A stretch of DNA of 64,000 nucleotides from Anaerococcus vaginalis (GTDB lineage: Bacteria; Bacillota; Clostridia; Tissierellales; Peptoniphilaceae): contig JAGZMY010000010.1 in NCBI GenBank assembly GCA_018363915.1, forward strand, positions 1 through 64,000. Reading direction: 5' to 3'. The stretch's first letter is position 1, and every line of letters starts with the position of its first letter. The position numbers were made by a program, and so were the translations under genes. Under the pieces are notes generated by a model. That model was not told where the DNA came from and ran no database searches. It saw only the letters and a program-made list of their open reading frames with translations. This document shows positions 51,261-60,412 of this stretch, piece by piece.

Positions 51261-52349
51261 ATGAAAAATATAATTTTAACTGGAGATAGACCAACAGGAA
51301 AACTTCATTTGGGCCATTATGTTGGCTCATTAAAAAATAGGGTTAAAATGCAAAATGAAGGAAATTATGACAAGATGTATGTAATGATTGCCGATGCTCA
51401 AGCCCTTACAGATAATTTTGATAATCCAAAAAAAATCAGAGAAAATATTACAGAAGTTATGCTTGATTATTTATCAGTTGGACTTGATCCAAATAAGGTA
51501 ACATTTTTTGTTCAATCTTATGTAAAAGAGCTTACAGAATTAACTTTTTATTTATTAAATTTAGTTACCCTATCAAGGCTTGAAAGAAATCCTACTGTAA
51601 AAAGCGAAATAAAATCTAAAAATTTTGAAACAAGTCTTCCTACTGGATTTTTAATTTATCCTGTTAGCCAAACTTCAGATATTATTTTGTTTGATTCAAA
51701 TATTGTTCCAGTTGGAGAAGACCAAGAGCCAATGCTTGAACAAGCTAGAGAATTGGTTCGTTCATTTAATAGTACTTACAAAGAAATTTTTAGAGAACCA
51801 AAGGCAGTAATTCCAGAAAATAAAGTTTGTAGAAGACTTCCGGGAATTGATGGAAATGCAAAAATGAGTAAGTCTTTGGATAATTGTATTTACTTATCAG
51901 ATTCAAAAGAAGAAGTAAAGAAAAAAGTAATGTCAATGTTTACAGATCCAGGACATATAAAAATTACAGATCCAGGAAAGGTTGAAGGAAATTCTGTATT
52001 TACTTATCTTGATGCTTTTTGTGAAGATTATCATTTTGAAAAATATTTGCCAGAATATAAAAATTTAGATGAATTAAAAGATCATTATAGACGTGGTGGT
52101 CTTGGAGATGTGAAAATTAAAAAATTCTTAAATAAAGTTTTGGAAGATTTTCTTGTTCCTGTTAGAGAAAAAAGAGCCTATTATGAAAAAGATATTTCCA
52201 AATTATTTGAAATTATGGAAAATGGTTCGAAAGAGGCAAGTGCTTATGGAAAAATGAAACTTGAACAAGTAAAAGACGCTATGGGCATAAATTATTTTGA
52301 TGATAATAATTTAATTTCTGAACTTCAAAGAAAATATGACCAAAAATAA
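51261..52349 (+). CDS. trpS: Tryptophanyl-tRNA synthetase
   Basis: Class I synthetase for tRNA-Trp. The HIGH-type motif is in GDRPTGKLHLGHYVGSL and the KMSKS motif in GNAKMSKSLDN. VGEDQEPMLEQARELVRSFN is the tryptophan-pocket region (usually VGxDQxxHxELTR). Length 362 aa is somewhat above the 330 of many species. No T-box is seen in the short gap upstream, unlike serS and valS here. AAAGGAG precedes the ATG. Confidence 0.95.
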   Translation: MKNIILTGDRPTGKLHLGHYVGSLKNRVKMQNEGNYDKMYVMIADAQALTDNFDNPKKIRENITEVMLDYLSVGLDPNKVTFFVQSYVKELTELTFYLLNLVTLSRLERNPTVKSEIKSKNFETSLPTGFLIYPVSQTSDIILFDSNIVPVGEDQEPMLEQARELVRSFNSTYKEIFREPKAVIPENKVCRRLPGIDGNAKMSKSLDNCIYLSDSKEEVKKKVMSMFTDPGHIKITDPGKVEGNSVFTYLDAFCEDYHFEKYLPEYKNLDELKDHYRRGGLGDVKIKKFLNKVLEDFLVPVREKRAYYEKDISKLFEIMENGSKEASAYGKMKLEQVKDAMGINYFDDNNLISELQRKYDQK

Positions 52350-52373
52350 GAAAAATTGATAATAATTTGTTAA

Positions 52374-52403
52374 AAAAAGTGCAATTTTATTTGCACTTTT
52401 TTC
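52374..52403 (+). terminator. Terminator of trpS
   Basis: AAAAAGTGCAA pairs with TTGCACTTTTTT. The 3' arm also supplies the -35 box of the next promoter. Confidence 0.8.
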
Positions 52404-52419
52404 CTTTATGTCCTATAAT
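52391..52419 (+). promoter_or_regulatory. Sigma-A-type promoter of the symporter gene, -35 inside a terminator
   Basis: TTGCAC (52391-52396) and TATAAT (52414-52419) with a 17-bp spacer. A leader of about 70 bases follows before the start codon. Confidence 0.65.
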
Positions 52420-52493
52420 GGAAAGGTAGTCACGTTACGAGCTATATATTGTACATAAAAAAATATAGCTGAAAAAGGAGTGTTTAAATTTTT

Positions 52494-53744
52494 ATGAGTA
52501 AATCTGAAAAGAAAAAACTTGGTTTAATACCTAAATTATTGATAGCGATTGCCTTAGGTACTTTAGCTGGTTTATATTTGCCTGAATGGTTTGTAAGAAT
52601 TGCAGTTACATTCTCATCAATTTTCGGTGCATTTTTAAACTTTGTTATCCCACTTATGATAATCGCTTTTGTTACTAAAGGAATAGCAGATCTTGGAGAA
52701 GGAGCTGGAAGGTTACTTGCTGTAACTGTTCTTATTGCTTATGCGTCAACATTAGTTGGTGGTTCATTATCTTATTTAATGAGTTCAAATATTTTCCCAG
52801 CTTTTATAAGTCAAGATCAAGTTGCTAAAATCCAAGCTTCAAGTGAAATTGAAGTTAATCCATTTTTTGAAGTGCCTATCACACCATTTTTTGATGTTAC
52901 ATCAGCAATTATTTTTGCCTTTATGATGGGAATTTCAATTTCTTGGTTAAGAAAACATGGTAAGGGAGAATATTCTTATGGTTTAATTGGAGAATTTAAT
53001 GAGATAATTACAAAAGTTTTATCAACAGCTATTGTTCCATTATTACCATTTTTTATTTTTGGTAATTTCTCAAAAATGGCATTTACAGGTTCTGTATTTG
53101 CAGTTCTTTCAATTTTCTGGAAAATATTTTTGTGTGTAATTGCTCTTCACTTATTATACATATCTGCTTTATTTATAATAAATGGTCTTTATACAAAGAA
53201 AAATCCTCTTGTTTTAATCAAAAACCAAATCAAAGGATATTTAACAGCAGTTGGAACTCAATCATCTGTTGCAACAATTCCTGTAAACTTAGAATGTGCT
53301 AAGTCAAATAGTGTTAGTAAGGGAATAAGAGATTTTGTAATTCCTCTTGGAGCTACAGTTCACATGCCAGGCTCAATGATTACAATTACAGCTTGTACAT
53401 TTACAATTTTAACCATGTATGGAATGGATCATTCTTATTTATTAATGTTAAGATATATGGCAATTTTGGGAATAGCTATGGTTGCAGCCCCTGGAGCACC
53501 AGGTGGAGCTGTAATGAGTGCCCTACCATTTTTACCAGTTGTAGGAATTCCTTCAGAAGGAGAGCTTGCATCATTATTGATTACACTTTATCTAACACAA
53601 GATTCATTTGGAACCGCTGCAAATATATCAGGAGATACAGCAATCTCTATTGGTATAGATAAAATATTTAATAAACATATAGTTAAAAATGATGACTACA
53701 AAGACGGTTTCAATGATGAAATTATAAATGCTGAAGAAATTTAA
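52494..53744 (+). CDS. Dicarboxylate/amino acid:cation symporter (DAACS family)
   Basis: A 416-aa secondary transporter with about eight membrane segments and two re-entrant loops. IPLMIIAFVTKGIADL, LTAVGTQSSVATIPVNLECA (serine-rich HP1-type loop), GATVHMPGSMITITACTFTI (NMDGT-like region in a variant form) and AAPGAPGGAVMSALPFLPVVG (HP2-type) match the glutamate/aspartate/serine symporter fold. The NMDGT-type site reads HMPGS, which is nearer SstT-like or uncharacterised members than GltP, so the substrate is left open. AAAAGGAGTG precedes the ATG. Confidence 0.9.
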   Translation: MSKSEKKKLGLIPKLLIAIALGTLAGLYLPEWFVRIAVTFSSIFGAFLNFVIPLMIIAFVTKGIADLGEGAGRLLAVTVLIAYASTLVGGSLSYLMSSNIFPAFISQDQVAKIQASSEIEVNPFFEVPITPFFDVTSAIIFAFMMGISISWLRKHGKGEYSYGLIGEFNEIITKVLSTAIVPLLPFFIFGNFSKMAFTGSVFAVLSIFWKIFLCVIALHLLYISALFIINGLYTKKNPLVLIKNQIKGYLTAVGTQSSVATIPVNLECAKSNSVSKGIRDFVIPLGATVHMPGSMITITACTFTILTMYGMDHSYLLMLRYMAILGIAMVAAPGAPGGAVMSALPFLPVVGIPSEGELASLLITLYLTQDSFGTAANISGDTAISIGIDKIFNKHIVKNDDYKDGFNDEIINAEEI

Positions 53745-53746
53745 TT

Positions 53747-53777
53747 AAAAAACTAGGCTTTGTGCCTAGTTTTTTTG
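53747..53777 (+). terminator. Bidirectional terminator after the symporter gene
   Basis: AACTAGGC pairs with GCCTAGTT, with A/T-runs on both sides. It also ends the minus-strand kinase transcript. Confidence 0.85.
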
Positions 53778-53796
53778 TGCTTAAAATTATTTTATT

Positions 53797-54921
53797 TTAT
53801 AAATTAGAAATTGGTAGGGAAACTTTTATTAGGCTTCCTTTTTCTTTGTCTAAAACTTTAATTTTTCCTCTATGAAGTTTTATTGTTTCTTTTACTAGAG
53901 AAAGTCCTAGTCCTGAGCCTATTTCTTCGTTTGCTTTTATTCTATAAAAGGCCTTGAAGATATTTTCTTTTTCACTTTTTGCTATTCCTATTCCGCTATC
54001 TTCTACATAAATTTCTGCAAAGTCTTTATTTTTTTTGGAAAAAATTTTTACGAATCCATTATTGTTGTTGTATTTTATTGCGTTTTCTATCAAATTATAA
54101 AATACTCTATAGATTAGTAAATCACTTCCTTCTATATATATTTCTTGGCAGATATTTTCTATGTTTATATTTTTTTTGTCGGATATAAATGATAAATCTT
54201 GAATTGCCTCTTCAATTAAAGATGATAGTTCAATTTTTTCATTTCTTGTAACTGACCTTAATTCGCTTAAATCTAAAAGGCTTGTTACAAGTTTTGAAAG
54301 TCTATCTGATTCGTTTTTTATCATTGTTACAAGATTTTTAATTTCATCCTCATCCATATTTTCTTCTTCGAATAGGTCGATTTGTGAATTTATTATGGTA
54401 AGGGGAGTCCTTAGCTCGTGGGCTGCTCTTGCTGTAAATTCTCTTTCATTTTTGTAAGATTCGTTTAATCTTTCTAGCATTTGGTTAAAAGATTTGGTTA
54501 ATTTTTGAAATTCTTTTATTGGATTTTCTTTTACTTCGTAATCGGTTATATTTTTAAGCTGGATTTGCTCAATTTGATTTGAAAATTTATCAAGGGGTTC
54601 TAGGAATTTTCCGCTTAGAAAGTATGAAATTATTCCTCCAAAAATTGTAACTAAACTTGTTATTATCCAAGATTTTTTTGAAAAATTATTTTTTGTAATT
54701 GTGACTTGGTCTGAAAAATTTGTATCAAAATCGCCAATTTTATCCTTGTCAATATTTATATACAAATCTTCTTTGTTTTCCATCTTATCGACATATCCAC
54801 CCAAAGAATCTATATAAAAATATGCGGTTTTATTCATAAAAAAATTCATGGTTAAACTTGTAAGAGCTATCAAAATACTTGTTAAAATGGCAATTCGAAG
54901 CCTTAATGACATTTTTTTCAT
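53797..54921 (-). CDS. Sensor histidine kinase next to the redox operon
   Basis: A 374-aa classical kinase: membrane segment 8-29, an extracytoplasmic sensor of about 55 residues, second membrane segment 84-103, HAMP (about 104-155), phospho-acceptor H168 in RAAHELRTPL, N-box NLIENAIKY and G-box GSGLGLSLV. No cysteine lies in the extracytoplasmic loop, so direct thiol sensing is not obvious. It overlaps the regulator gene by four bases. Together they diverge from the CxxC/Fe-S/TlpA operon and probably control it. Confidence 0.93.
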   Translation of the reverse strand: MKKMSLRLRIAILTSILIALTSLTMNFFMNKTAYFYIDSLGGYVDKMENKEDLYINIDKDKIGDFDTNFSDQVTITKNNFSKKSWIITSLVTIFGGIISYFLSGKFLEPLDKFSNQIEQIQLKNITDYEVKENPIKEFQKLTKSFNQMLERLNESYKNEREFTARAAHELRTPLTIINSQIDLFEEENMDEDEIKNLVTMIKNESDRLSKLVTSLLDLSELRSVTRNEKIELSSLIEEAIQDLSFISDKKNINIENICQEIYIEGSDLLIYRVFYNLIENAIKYNNNNGFVKIFSKKNKDFAEIYVEDSGIGIAKSEKENIFKAFYRIKANEEIGSGLGLSLVKETIKLHRGKIKVLDKEKGSLIKVSLPISNL

Positions 54922-55592
54922 TTTATTTTCCTCAACAAATATCCTATTCCAATCCTATTTTCAATTGGATCATAGCCAAGTTCTTGTTTTAATTTTTTTC
55001 TAAGAGCAGATATATGCACTCTTATGGAATTGCTTAATAAATCAACGCTAGAATCCCAAACGTGGTCAATTAATTCTTCTTGGCTTACTGGTCTTCCTTG
55101 ATTTAAAAGCAAGTATTCCAAAATCCCAGATTCTTTTCTTGTCAATTTTAATTCTTTGTCGTCTATAAAAATTGTCCTATTTTTACTATCAAATTTTATC
55201 TTATCAAAAGAAAGCTCTGTATTATTTTGTATAAAATTTCTTCTTGTAAGAGATCTAACTCTTGCTTTTAATTCGTCCAAGTGAAATGGCTTTTGCAAAA
55301 AATCATTTGCTCCGGCATCAAGACCTTCAACCTTATCTTGGATTTGACTTCTTGCAGATAGAATTAAAACTTTTGTTTCAACATCTTCTTTTCTCAAATT
55401 TTTCAAAATTTCCATTCCATCCATATTTGGAAGATTTAAATCTAAAACTATAAGATCATAAGATTCGATTTCAATCATTTCCATAGCATCAAAGCCGTCA
55501 AAAGCGGATTCGACTTCATAACCTGCATCTTTTAAAGATTTATTTATTGTATTATTTAATATTTTTTCATCTTCTACTATTAATATTTTCAT
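54918..55592 (-). CDS. OmpR-family response regulator next to the redox operon
   Basis: A 224-aa regulator: receiver domain with phospho-acceptor D51 (LIVLDLNLPNMDG) and K in FLQKPFH; C-terminal winged helix with LTRKESGILEYLLLN and SNSIRVHISALRKKL. GGAGAGAAC precedes the start on the minus strand. The intergenic region to the divergent operon holds a perfect inverted repeat (55637-55655) that is a candidate binding site. Confidence 0.94.
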   Translation of the reverse strand: MKILIVEDEKILNNTINKSLKDAGYEVESAFDGFDAMEMIEIESYDLIVLDLNLPNMDGMEILKNLRKEDVETKVLILSARSQIQDKVEGLDAGANDFLQKPFHLDELKARVRSLTRRNFIQNNTELSFDKIKFDSKNRTIFIDDKELKLTRKESGILEYLLLNQGRPVSQEELIDHVWDSSVDLLSNSIRVHISALRKKLKQELGYDPIENRIGIGYLLRKIK

Positions 55593-55636
55593 GTTCTCTC
55601 CTTTATAAATATTATATCAAATCATAATAAAATATA

Positions 55637-55655
55637 TGTTAAGAAAATCTTAACA
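55637..55655. promoter_or_regulatory. Candidate operator between the regulator gene and the redox operon
   Basis: TGTTAAGAAAATCTTAACA is a perfect inverted repeat with 7-bp arms and a 5-bp centre. It lies about 45 bp upstream of the regulator start and 50 bp before the first redox gene. TTAACA at 55650 could be a -35 box for the plus strand with TGTTAT about 18 bp on, and TAACAG/CTGTTA forms a second, wider repeat. The position suits autoregulation plus control of the divergent operon. Confidence 0.5.
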
Positions 55656-55705
55656 GAAAATTTATATCTAATCTGTTATTATTAATTTGTAAAGAGGTGA
55701 TTGAT

Positions 55706-55852
55706 ATAGAAATTAAGAAAAAGAAAAATATACAAATAGGATTTTTGATCCTTGCAATAGGTTTTATTTCTTATGGAGCCTTCCGTGGAGAAGTAGATAC
55801 GGTTTTTAGCAAGGCGATAAAATTATGTCTGGAGTGTGTTGGAATTGGATAA
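55706..55852 (+). CDS. CD1871A-family CxxC membrane peptide
   Basis: A 48-aa single-pass protein: basic start (EIKKKKN), membrane segment IGFLILAIGFISYGA, then RGEVDTVFSKAIKLCLECVG with a CLEC (CxxC) motif near the C-terminus. I recognise it as the small CxxC family seen next to 4Fe-4S and TlpA genes in clostridia. The start is unusual: AGAGGTG is best placed for an ATA codon at 55706; an in-frame GTG at 55697 overlaps the Shine-Dalgarno, and an ATT at 55700 has little spacing. It overlaps the Fe-S gene start, so the two are coupled. Probable role: thiol redox partner in the membrane. Confidence 0.7.
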   Translation: MEIKKKKNIQIGFLILAIGFISYGAFRGEVDTVFSKAIKLCLECVGIG

Positions 55853-56765
55853 GATTAGATCAAAAACTATAGCAAAATTTAGGTGGCTAATCCAAATTTT
55901 AGCAAGTCTTATGACAAATATTCACCTTCCTAATTTTTTTAAAGGAGTAATTTATAGGGGGAATATAAAAAAGATTTGCGTTCCTGGACTTAATTGCTAT
56001 TCTTGCCCAGCAGCAACAGGAGCTTGTCCAATAGGAGCATATCAGGCAGTAGTTGGCTCATCAAAATTCAAATTTTCCTATTATATAAGCGGATTTTTGA
56101 TTTTTGTTGGAGTAATGGTAGGAAGATTAGTTTGCGGATTTTTGTGTCCATTTGGTTTTATCCAAGAAATTTTACACAAGATTCCATGCAAAAAATTTTC
56201 AACAAAAAAATTAAAACCATTAAGATACATAAAATATTTGATACTTGTAGTTGCCGTTATTATTTTGCCAGTTCTTGTAGTAAATGAATTGGGAATGGGC
56301 AATCCATATTTTTGTAAGTACATTTGCCCAGCAGGAGTCTTAGAAGGAGCAATCCCGCTTTCCTTAGTAGACACATCAATAAGAGCAAGTTTAGGTTCAT
56401 TATTTAACCTAAAACTTACAATTTTGATAATAACAGTAATTCTATCAATAATATTTTTTAGACCATTTTGTAAGTGGATTTGTCCTTTGGGAGCATTTTA
56501 TGCCCTATTTAATAAAATATCCCTATTCAAAATTAATTTTGACAACAACAAGTGCATATCCTGCAAAAAATGCGTAAAAGCCTGTAAAATGGATGTAGAC
56601 GTTAGAAAAGACCAAAACCATACCGAATGTATAAGGTGTGGAATGTGTATCACATCGTGTCCAACCTGTGCCCTCAAATATCAATTTGGACTCGATAAGA
56701 AAAAAGAAGAAAATAAAAAAGAAAATTTAAAAGAAGACATTAAAGGAGAAAAAAATGAAATTTAA
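55836..56765 (+). CDS. Membrane 4Fe-4S ferredoxin-type protein (NapH/YccM-like)
   Basis: A 309-aa polytopic protein with about five membrane segments and many cysteines. Four membrane-proximal CxxxCP-type motifs are present (CYSC...CPIG, CGFLCPFG, CKYICPAG, CKWICPLG), as in NapH/NosR-like quinol or flavin-linked electron carriers. The C-terminus has two [4Fe-4S] sites: C240-C243-C246-C250 and C265-C268-C271-C275. It should pass electrons across the membrane, here probably to the TlpA lipoprotein through the CxxC peptide. Starts at GTG 55836, TTG 55839 or TTG 55845 are all possible; GGAG lies at 55831. It overlaps the next gene by 11 bases. Confidence 0.88.
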   Translation: MLELDKIRSKTIAKFRWLIQILASLMTNIHLPNFFKGVIYRGNIKKICVPGLNCYSCPAATGACPIGAYQAVVGSSKFKFSYYISGFLIFVGVMVGRLVCGFLCPFGFIQEILHKIPCKKFSTKKLKPLRYIKYLILVVAVIILPVLVVNELGMGNPYFCKYICPAGVLEGAIPLSLVDTSIRASLGSLFNLKLTILIITVILSIIFFRPFCKWICPLGAFYALFNKISLFKINFDNNKCISCKKCVKACKMDVDVRKDQNHTECIRCGMCITSCPTCALKYQFGLDKKKEENKKENLKEDIKGEKNEI

Positions 56766-57684
56766 AAAAGTAAAAGTATTAGCATTATCAGCAACATTAG
56801 TATTAGCATTAACAGCTTGTTCAAAACAAGAAAACAAAGACAATATGAACTCAAATCCTTCATCAGTAGAAAAAGCTGAAAGCAATTCAAATAACTCAAA
56901 TAAGATGGACGATAATAAAGCTAAAATTGACGAATTGATGAAAAAACAAAATGACATCTTAGCTTCACACGATAAGCAATGGCAAGTAGCATTTTCAAAA
57001 GCAGATAAGTCAAGCGCAGAAGATAATAAAGATAAAGGATACGATGCATATTTAAAAGATTTAGTAGAAAAAGCAAAAGATGAATTATCCAAAGAAGACT
57101 ATGAACTTTTGACAAAAGACGTAGAAGAAATTGCAAAATTAGAAGAAGAAATAACAAAATTAAAAGCAGGAAACGAAAGTGCATCAAACAAAAAAGAAGA
57201 TGGAGCAGTTTCAACAAAAGAATTAAAAAAATTCCCAACATTTAATTCAAAAGATTTTGATGGAAATGATGTTACAAAAGACATATTCAAAGATAAAAAA
57301 TTAACACTCGTAAATTTCTGGTTTAATGGTTGTGCACCATGCGTAGGAGAGCTTCCAAAATTACAACAATTAAACGATGAAATAGAAAAAATGGGTGGAC
57401 AAGTAATAGGAATAAATTCAGAAGCCAAAGTAGGCGAGGAAGATACAATAAAAGAAGCTAAAAAAATCCTAGAAAAACAAGGGGCAAAATACAAAAATAT
57501 TACTATAGACAAAGGTAGCGAACTTGAAAAATACACAGAAACAATAATGTCATATCCAACATCAATCCTTGTAGATAGCGAAGGAAATATAGTTGGAGAT
57601 CCAATAGTAGGAGCGATCGACAAAGAAGACAAATACAAAGAAGTAAAAGAAATGATAGAAAAAATAATAAAAGACAAAATGTAG
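56755..57684 (+). CDS. TlpA-type thioredoxin-fold lipoprotein
   Basis: A 309-aa extracytoplasmic thiol-disulfide protein. The lipoprotein signal ends at LALTAC (C22). Residues 50-140 are an acidic, helical, probably coiled-coil region not found in minimal TlpA proteins. The thioredoxin domain (about 160-309) has LVNFWFNGCAPCVGELPKL with the CAPC active site (C193, C196) and the cis-Pro in MSYPTSILVD. It would reduce disulfides or methionine-sulfoxide reductases outside the membrane, fed by the Fe-S protein. AAAGGAG precedes the ATG inside the Fe-S gene. Confidence 0.92.
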   Translation: MKFKKVKVLALSATLVLALTACSKQENKDNMNSNPSSVEKAESNSNNSNKMDDNKAKIDELMKKQNDILASHDKQWQVAFSKADKSSAEDNKDKGYDAYLKDLVEKAKDELSKEDYELLTKDVEEIAKLEEEITKLKAGNESASNKKEDGAVSTKELKKFPTFNSKDFDGNDVTKDIFKDKKLTLVNFWFNGCAPCVGELPKLQQLNDEIEKMGGQVIGINSEAKVGEEDTIKEAKKILEKQGAKYKNITIDKGSELEKYTETIMSYPTSILVDSEGNIVGDPIVGAIDKEDKYKEVKEMIEKIIKDKM

Positions 57685-57734
57685 AAAATGAAAATTTTCG
57701 AATTTAGATTTATATTATCCTTCTTGATGAATCA

Positions 57735-57767
57735 AAAATACCAGAGTTTTAAAACTCTGGTATTTTT
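57735..57767 (+). terminator. Bidirectional terminator between tlpA-like and ppdK
   Basis: AAAATACCAGAGTTTT is followed at once by its exact reverse complement, with a T-run at each end. Confidence 0.9.
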
Positions 57768-57781
57768 GTATTAATTTTAAA

Positions 57782-60412
57782 TTATTTATTTCTTGGATGT
57801 TCAATTGCTTCTTGAGCTGCTGCAAGTTTTGCAATTGGAACTCTAAATGGAGAACATGATACATAATCAAGCCCTACATTATATAAATATTTAACAGTAG
57901 TAGGTTCTCCGCCGTGTTCTCCACAAATTCCTAAGTGAAGATTTGGATTTGCTTTTTTACCACGTTCAACAGCAGTTTCAACTAAGAAACCAACACCTTT
58001 TTGGTCTAGAACTTGGAATGGATCTTTTGCGAAAATATCTTTATCTAAGTAAAGATCCAAGAATTTACCAGCGTCATCTCTTGAAAGACCAAAAGTCATT
58101 TGTGTTAAGTCGTTTGTACCAAATGAGAAGAAGTCAGTAATTTCTCCAATTTGATCAGCTGTTATAGCAGCTCTAGGAATTTCAATCATTGTTCCTAATA
58201 AGTAGTCAATTTTCTTTCCTTTTTCTTCAAATACTTTTTCAATTTCTTCTCTTACTTGATTTTTTACATAAGCAAGTTCTTTAACATCAGATGAAAGTGG
58301 AATCATTATTTCTGGAACAACATTAATTCCATCTTCATGACAATGCATTGCAGCTTGAATTATAGCACGAGCTTGCATTTTTGAAATCTCTGGATATCTA
58401 ACGCCAAGTCTTAGTCCTCTAAATCCAAGCATTGGGTTTACTTCTTCAAGATCTAGGATTCTCTTTTTAACTTCAGATATTTCCATATTTAAATCTTCAG
58501 CAAGAGTTCTAATTTCTTCTTGTCCTCTTGGTAAAAATTCGTGAAGAGGTGGATCAAGAAGCCTTACAGTAACAGGTCTTTCGCCCATTAGAGAATAAAT
58601 TTGATAGAAATCATCTTCTTGCATTGGAAGAATTTTATCTAAAGCTTCTTTTCTTGTTTCGAAATTGTGAGCTAAAATCATTTTTCTAACTTGGAAAATT
58701 CTATCAGCCTTAAAGAACATGTGTTCGGTTCTACATAAACCAATTCCTTCAGCACCAAATTCTAAAGCTTGTTTAGCATCGTGAGGTGTATCTGCATTAG
58801 TTCTTACTTTCATATCACGATATTTGTCAACCCAGCTCATAAATTCTCCAAATGTACCTTCAAGTTTTGGATTTTCAGTTTCTAAAGCTCCAACGTAAAT
58901 ATTTCCAGTAGAACCATCTATTGAAAGTACGTCTTGGTCTGAATATTTTTTGCCATCAATTCTTACAAATCTTTCATCTTCATTTACATATATATCATGG
59001 GCTCCAGATACGCAACATTTTCCCATTCCTCTAGCAACTACAGCAGCGTGGCTTGTCATACCGCCTCTTGCTGTAAGGATTCCAACTGCTGAAACCATTC
59101 CTTCAAGATCTTCTGGAGAAGTTTCTTCACGAACTAAGATTACATTTATACCTTTTGCAGCTCTTTTTTTAGCTTCTTTTGCAGTAAATGCAATGTAACC
59201 TACAGCAGCTCCTGGACTTGCTGCAAGACCTTTAGCAACAGGTTCATTTTCTTTTATAGATTTTTGAGAAAGTGTAGGGTGGAGTAGACCATCAAGATCT
59301 TTAGGATCAATTCTTAAAACTGCTTCTTTTTCATTAAGAAGTCCTTCATGAACCATATCAACTGCAACTTTTACTGCAGCATGAGCAGTTCTTTTACCAT
59401 TTCTTGTTTGAAGTAGGAATAATTGTCCTTCTTGGATTGTAAATTCCATATCTTGCATATCTTTGTAATGTTGTTCAAGTTTTTCTGCAGTATCATGGAA
59501 TTGATCAAAAACTTCTGGCAATGAATCTTTTAATGTTGCAATTTCTTTTGGTGTTCTAACTCCAGCTACAACATCTTCGCCTTGAGCGTTCATTAAATAT
59601 TCACCAAATAATTTATTTTCACCAGTTGCAGGGTTTCTTGAAAAAGCTACACCTGTTCCAGAAGTTTCTCCCATATTTCCAAATACCATTGATTGAACAT
59701 TTACTGCAGTTCCCATAGAATCATCAATATCATTTAATCTTCTATATAAAATTGCACGTTCATTATTCCAAGATGCAAATACAGCAGTAATAGCTTTGTC
59801 TAATTGTTCTCTTGGCTCTTGAGGGAAATCCTCTCCTTCAATATCTTTATAAACTTTTTTATATTTTTCTACGACATCTTTTAAGTCGTTAGCATCAAGT
59901 TCAGTATCTTCTGTTACGCCTTTTTCAACTTTTTTTGCACTAAGAACCTTTTCAAAATTATTTTTATTGATTCCCATTGCTACATCAGCAAACATTTGAA
60001 TAAATCTTCTGTAAGAATCGTAAGCGAATCTTTCGTTGTTTGTTTTTTTGCTAAGACCTATAACAGCATCATCATTTAAACCAAGATTTAAAATTGTATC
60101 CATCATACCTGGCATAGAAATTGGAGCACCACTTCTTACAGATACAAGGAGTGGATCTTCTGTTGAACCAAAAGTTTTTCCATTATGTTCTTCTAAATCT
60201 TTGATGTGATTTGTTATTTCTTTTTTAAGATCTTCCCAAATTTTTTTATCTTCTTTGTAAAATCTTGCACATGCTTCTGTTGTAACCGTAAAACCGTATG
60301 GGACATTGATTCCCATATTTGTCATTTCTGCTAGATTTGCGCCTTTACCACCGAGCAAAGAGCGCATGTCCTTGTCGCCTTCGTTAAAATTGTAAACATA
60401 TTTTTCAGTCAT
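57782..60412 (-). CDS. ppdK: Pyruvate, phosphate dikinase
   Basis: Interconverts pyruvate + ATP + Pi and PEP + AMP + PPi; in anaerobes it can run in glycolytic or gluconeogenic direction. The N-terminal nucleotide domain starts YNFNEGDKDMRSLLGGKGANLAEM. The phosphohistidine is in GGMTSHAAVVARGMGKCCVSGA, and the C-terminal TIM barrel has GLGLCRTEHM-like GIGLCRTEHMFF, MLGFRGLRLG and HLGICGEHGGEP. Length 876 aa is normal. It overlaps its regulator gene by eight bases. Confidence 0.98.
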   Translation of the reverse strand: MTEKYVYNFNEGDKDMRSLLGGKGANLAEMTNMGINVPYGFTVTTEACARFYKEDKKIWEDLKKEITNHIKDLEEHNGKTFGSTEDPLLVSVRSGAPISMPGMMDTILNLGLNDDAVIGLSKKTNNERFAYDSYRRFIQMFADVAMGINKNNFEKVLSAKKVEKGVTEDTELDANDLKDVVEKYKKVYKDIEGEDFPQEPREQLDKAITAVFASWNNERAILYRRLNDIDDSMGTAVNVQSMVFGNMGETSGTGVAFSRNPATGENKLFGEYLMNAQGEDVVAGVRTPKEIATLKDSLPEVFDQFHDTAEKLEQHYKDMQDMEFTIQEGQLFLLQTRNGKRTAHAAVKVAVDMVHEGLLNEKEAVLRIDPKDLDGLLHPTLSQKSIKENEPVAKGLAASPGAAVGYIAFTAKEAKKRAAKGINVILVREETSPEDLEGMVSAVGILTARGGMTSHAAVVARGMGKCCVSGAHDIYVNEDERFVRIDGKKYSDQDVLSIDGSTGNIYVGALETENPKLEGTFGEFMSWVDKYRDMKVRTNADTPHDAKQALEFGAEGIGLCRTEHMFFKADRIFQVRKMILAHNFETRKEALDKILPMQEDDFYQIYSLMGERPVTVRLLDPPLHEFLPRGQEEIRTLAEDLNMEISEVKKRILDLEEVNPMLGFRGLRLGVRYPEISKMQARAIIQAAMHCHEDGINVVPEIMIPLSSDVKELAYVKNQVREEIEKVFEEKGKKIDYLLGTMIEIPRAAITADQIGEITDFFSFGTNDLTQMTFGLSRDDAGKFLDLYLDKDIFAKDPFQVLDQKGVGFLVETAVERGKKANPNLHLGICGEHGGEPTTVKYLYNVGLDYVSCSPFRVPIAKLAAAQEAIEHPRNK

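Noticed and set aside
56081..57677. Long antisense open frames opposite the Fe-S and TlpA genes
   Set aside because: They are hydrophobic or Ser/Phe-rich translations of AT-rich coding sequence with no supporting signals; the sense frames have clear motifs.
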